NCBI GenBank assembly: GCA_003482555.1
Contig: DMYQ01000340.1
Location: 3,857-10,332 of the forward strand
Direction: 5' to 3'
Length of the DNA stretch: 6,476 nucleotides
DNA from: Janthinobacterium sp.
GTDB taxonomy: Bacteria; Pseudomonadota; Gammaproteobacteria; Burkholderiales; Burkholderiaceae_D
The number at the start of each line of letters is the position of its first letter. Position 1 is the first letter of the stretch. A model generated the notes under the pieces. That model searched no databases and was not told the origin of the DNA. It saw nothing but the letters and a program-made list of their open reading frames with translations. A program made the translations under genes and the position numbers. Of this stretch, positions 5,228 to 6,476 are shown one piece after another.

Positions 5228-6476
5228 GCCATGATTCTGGCGTGCGGCCCGTTCGCGCAAACGCATGCGCAAGCCGACCGGCGCCATCGTGAACGCCAAG
5301 TGTTCCTCGACTTCGCCGCCATCGGCCGTGTCGACGCCGGCGATGTCGAAGCGGCTCAGCAGAACCGCCATGGCCATCTTCATTTCCAGCATCGCCGTAG
5401 CGGCCGGGACAGATGCGCGGCCCCGCCCCGAAAGGCATAGCGACGCGCTTGGCGGCGTTGGCGACGGCGCCCGGGCCGCCCTCCACCAGCCAGCGCTCGG
5501 GCTCGAACGCGGCCGCGCGCGCCGCGCACCTCGGCGCTGGAGCGCGCCAGGGCTTGCGGGTTTTTCCACAGCAAATGGATCATCCAGGCGATCGTGTTGG
5601 CGCTCGTGTCTTCGCCGGCCAGCAGCATGGTCAGCACATTGCCCGCCACTTGGCGGTCGTCGATGCCGCCGCCCTCGACGTCGGCGGCGGCAATCATCGC
5701 CTCCAGCAAGTTGCCGGGATGCGCGCGCAGGGCCGGCTCGGCGCGCATGCGCGCGCGCGCCTGGACGATGAAGCCATCCACCGCCAAGTTGACGGCGGCG
5801 ACGCTGCGGGCCAGGCGGCGGTCGGCCGGCGTGCATATAAAGCTTGGGCGCCACAGGGGCAGTGGCGACAGGATGCGCCGGAACAGGGCCGGAAAAATCT
5901 TCTCGAGGTGACGCTGGATCACGTCTTCGTCGGACTCCAGCGTGTTGACCTCGGCACCGAAAGCCAGGCCGGCGATGGTGTCGACCGTGTAGCGCATCAA
6001 GTCGGCCTGCAAGTCGATCGCGGCGCCGGCCAGGGCCGCCTTGCGCCAGCGTCCGCTCAAGCGCTCGCCCACTTTTTGCATGGAGGGAAAATACCGTTTC
6101 ACGTGGGCCGGGTCGAAGCCGGCCATGACCATGCGCCGTTGGCGCCGCCAGGTGTCGCCGTTGACGCCGAACAGACCGGGCGCGAGGCCCATTTCTTGCC
6201 AGATTTCCTCGGCGCGCGCGGTGCGCCGGAAGCCGTCCGGGCGGTCGCGCAGGCTGGCCGCCACGACGGCGTGCTCGCCCACCACGAGGATCTTGCGGCG
6301 CCCCACGCGCAGCCGGAAAAACGGGCCGTACTGGCGGCACCACCGCTCGAGTTGCTGGTGCAGCCGCGCCGCTTCGATTTACAGGGCGTTGCCGACCAGC
6401 GGCCAGCCGCGCGGGCCGGGCAAATCCCCGTAGTCGCGCAAGACCGGCGCCGGCGCCGAAGGTGGCGCCGTGGCCG
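5220..6476 (-). pseudogene. Cytochrome P450 pseudogene, 5' end outside window
   Basis: The remains are clearly a bacterial P450 (heme-thiolate monooxygenase). Visible are the N-terminal PGPRGWPLVGN hinge, the C-helix WRRQRR (about 6150), the I-helix oxygen-binding AGEDT (5619-5605), the FEPERW meander (5507-5490) and the heme loop FGAGPRICPGRY with its Cys (TGT, 5411-5409). Three lesions are visible. An in-frame TAA (6381-6379) follows the VGNAL stretch where Gln would fit (CAA to TAA). Between the I-helix and the meander (5507-5529) the frame shifts and the K-helix ExxR region is gone: AGEDT Thr to heme Cys is 196 nt, about 65 residues, against 105 in P450cam and 132 in BM3. Two bases are missing after CPGRY (5396/5397), and the next helix (MLEMKMAMAVLLSRFDI) continues in a third frame. 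No valid stop remains in that frame, so the 3' boundary given is approximate. Without ExxR no functional enzyme is expected. Confidence 0.9.
6379..6381 (-). other. In-frame stop codon inside the P450 N terminus
   Basis: TAA interrupts the P450 frame between ...WPLVGNAL and IEAARLHQQLERW. Both sides are typical P450 sequence in the same frame. A single C-to-T change from CAA (Gln) explains it. Confidence 0.85.

Noticed and set aside
5111..6343. Minus-strand open frame of 410 codons spanning the P450
   Set aside because: Only the part below about 5396 is P450-like, and that results from the 2-nt frameshift. The rest is an out-of-frame reading of the P450 gene.
1..6476. tRNA, rRNA, CRISPR array, insertion sequence or transposase
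   Set aside because: None was seen on either strand: no spaced repeats, no transposase-like frame, and no cloverleaf noticed in the gaps.

Overview
The window looks like chromosomal DNA from a high-GC betaproteobacterium, most likely Oxalobacteraceae (Massilia, Duganella or Janthinobacterium type). This rests on overall composition, GC-rich codon use and the style of the P450 and of the creatininase/beta-propeller pair. It is inference, because no rRNA or other marker gene is present. Every gene I can support is on the minus strand, so transcription runs from high to low coordinates. The long plus-strand open frames are shadows of these genes.

Layout from high to low coordinates: (1) 6476-5220, a decayed cytochrome P450 that runs off the window at its 5' end. 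It carries an in-frame TAA near the N terminus, an internal deletion that removes the ExxR region and shifts the frame, and a 2-nt frameshift just after the heme-cysteine motif. (2) 5153-4725, an intact GNAT acetyltransferase with a plausible promoter just upstream. (3) 4639-4085, an unrecognised protein with about four membrane segments, in DNA visibly poorer in GC than the rest. (4) 4084-3643, a 442-bp regulatory gap with a perfect FNR-type box (TTGAT-N4-ATCAA), a 12-bp palindrome, a consensus TATAAT element and a candidate leaderless 28-codon reading frame. (5) 3642-2779, an exported creatininase-family protein. (6) 2782-1484, an exported YVTN-type beta-propeller whose ATG overlaps the creatininase stop by 4 bp. 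(7) 1483-1169, a 315-bp gap with two GC-rich hairpins and an AT-rich palindrome. (8) 1168-1, the first 389 codons of an exported protein of unknown function.

The main functional unit is the creatininase/beta-propeller pair. The two are translationally coupled and both carry export signals, so they probably act together in the periplasm. The FNR-type box suggests induction when oxygen is low. The creatininase lacks two of the classical metal ligands (His to Ser, Asp to His), so its chemistry may differ from creatinine hydrolysis. No substrate can be assigned from sequence. The other genes show no clear functional link to this pair.
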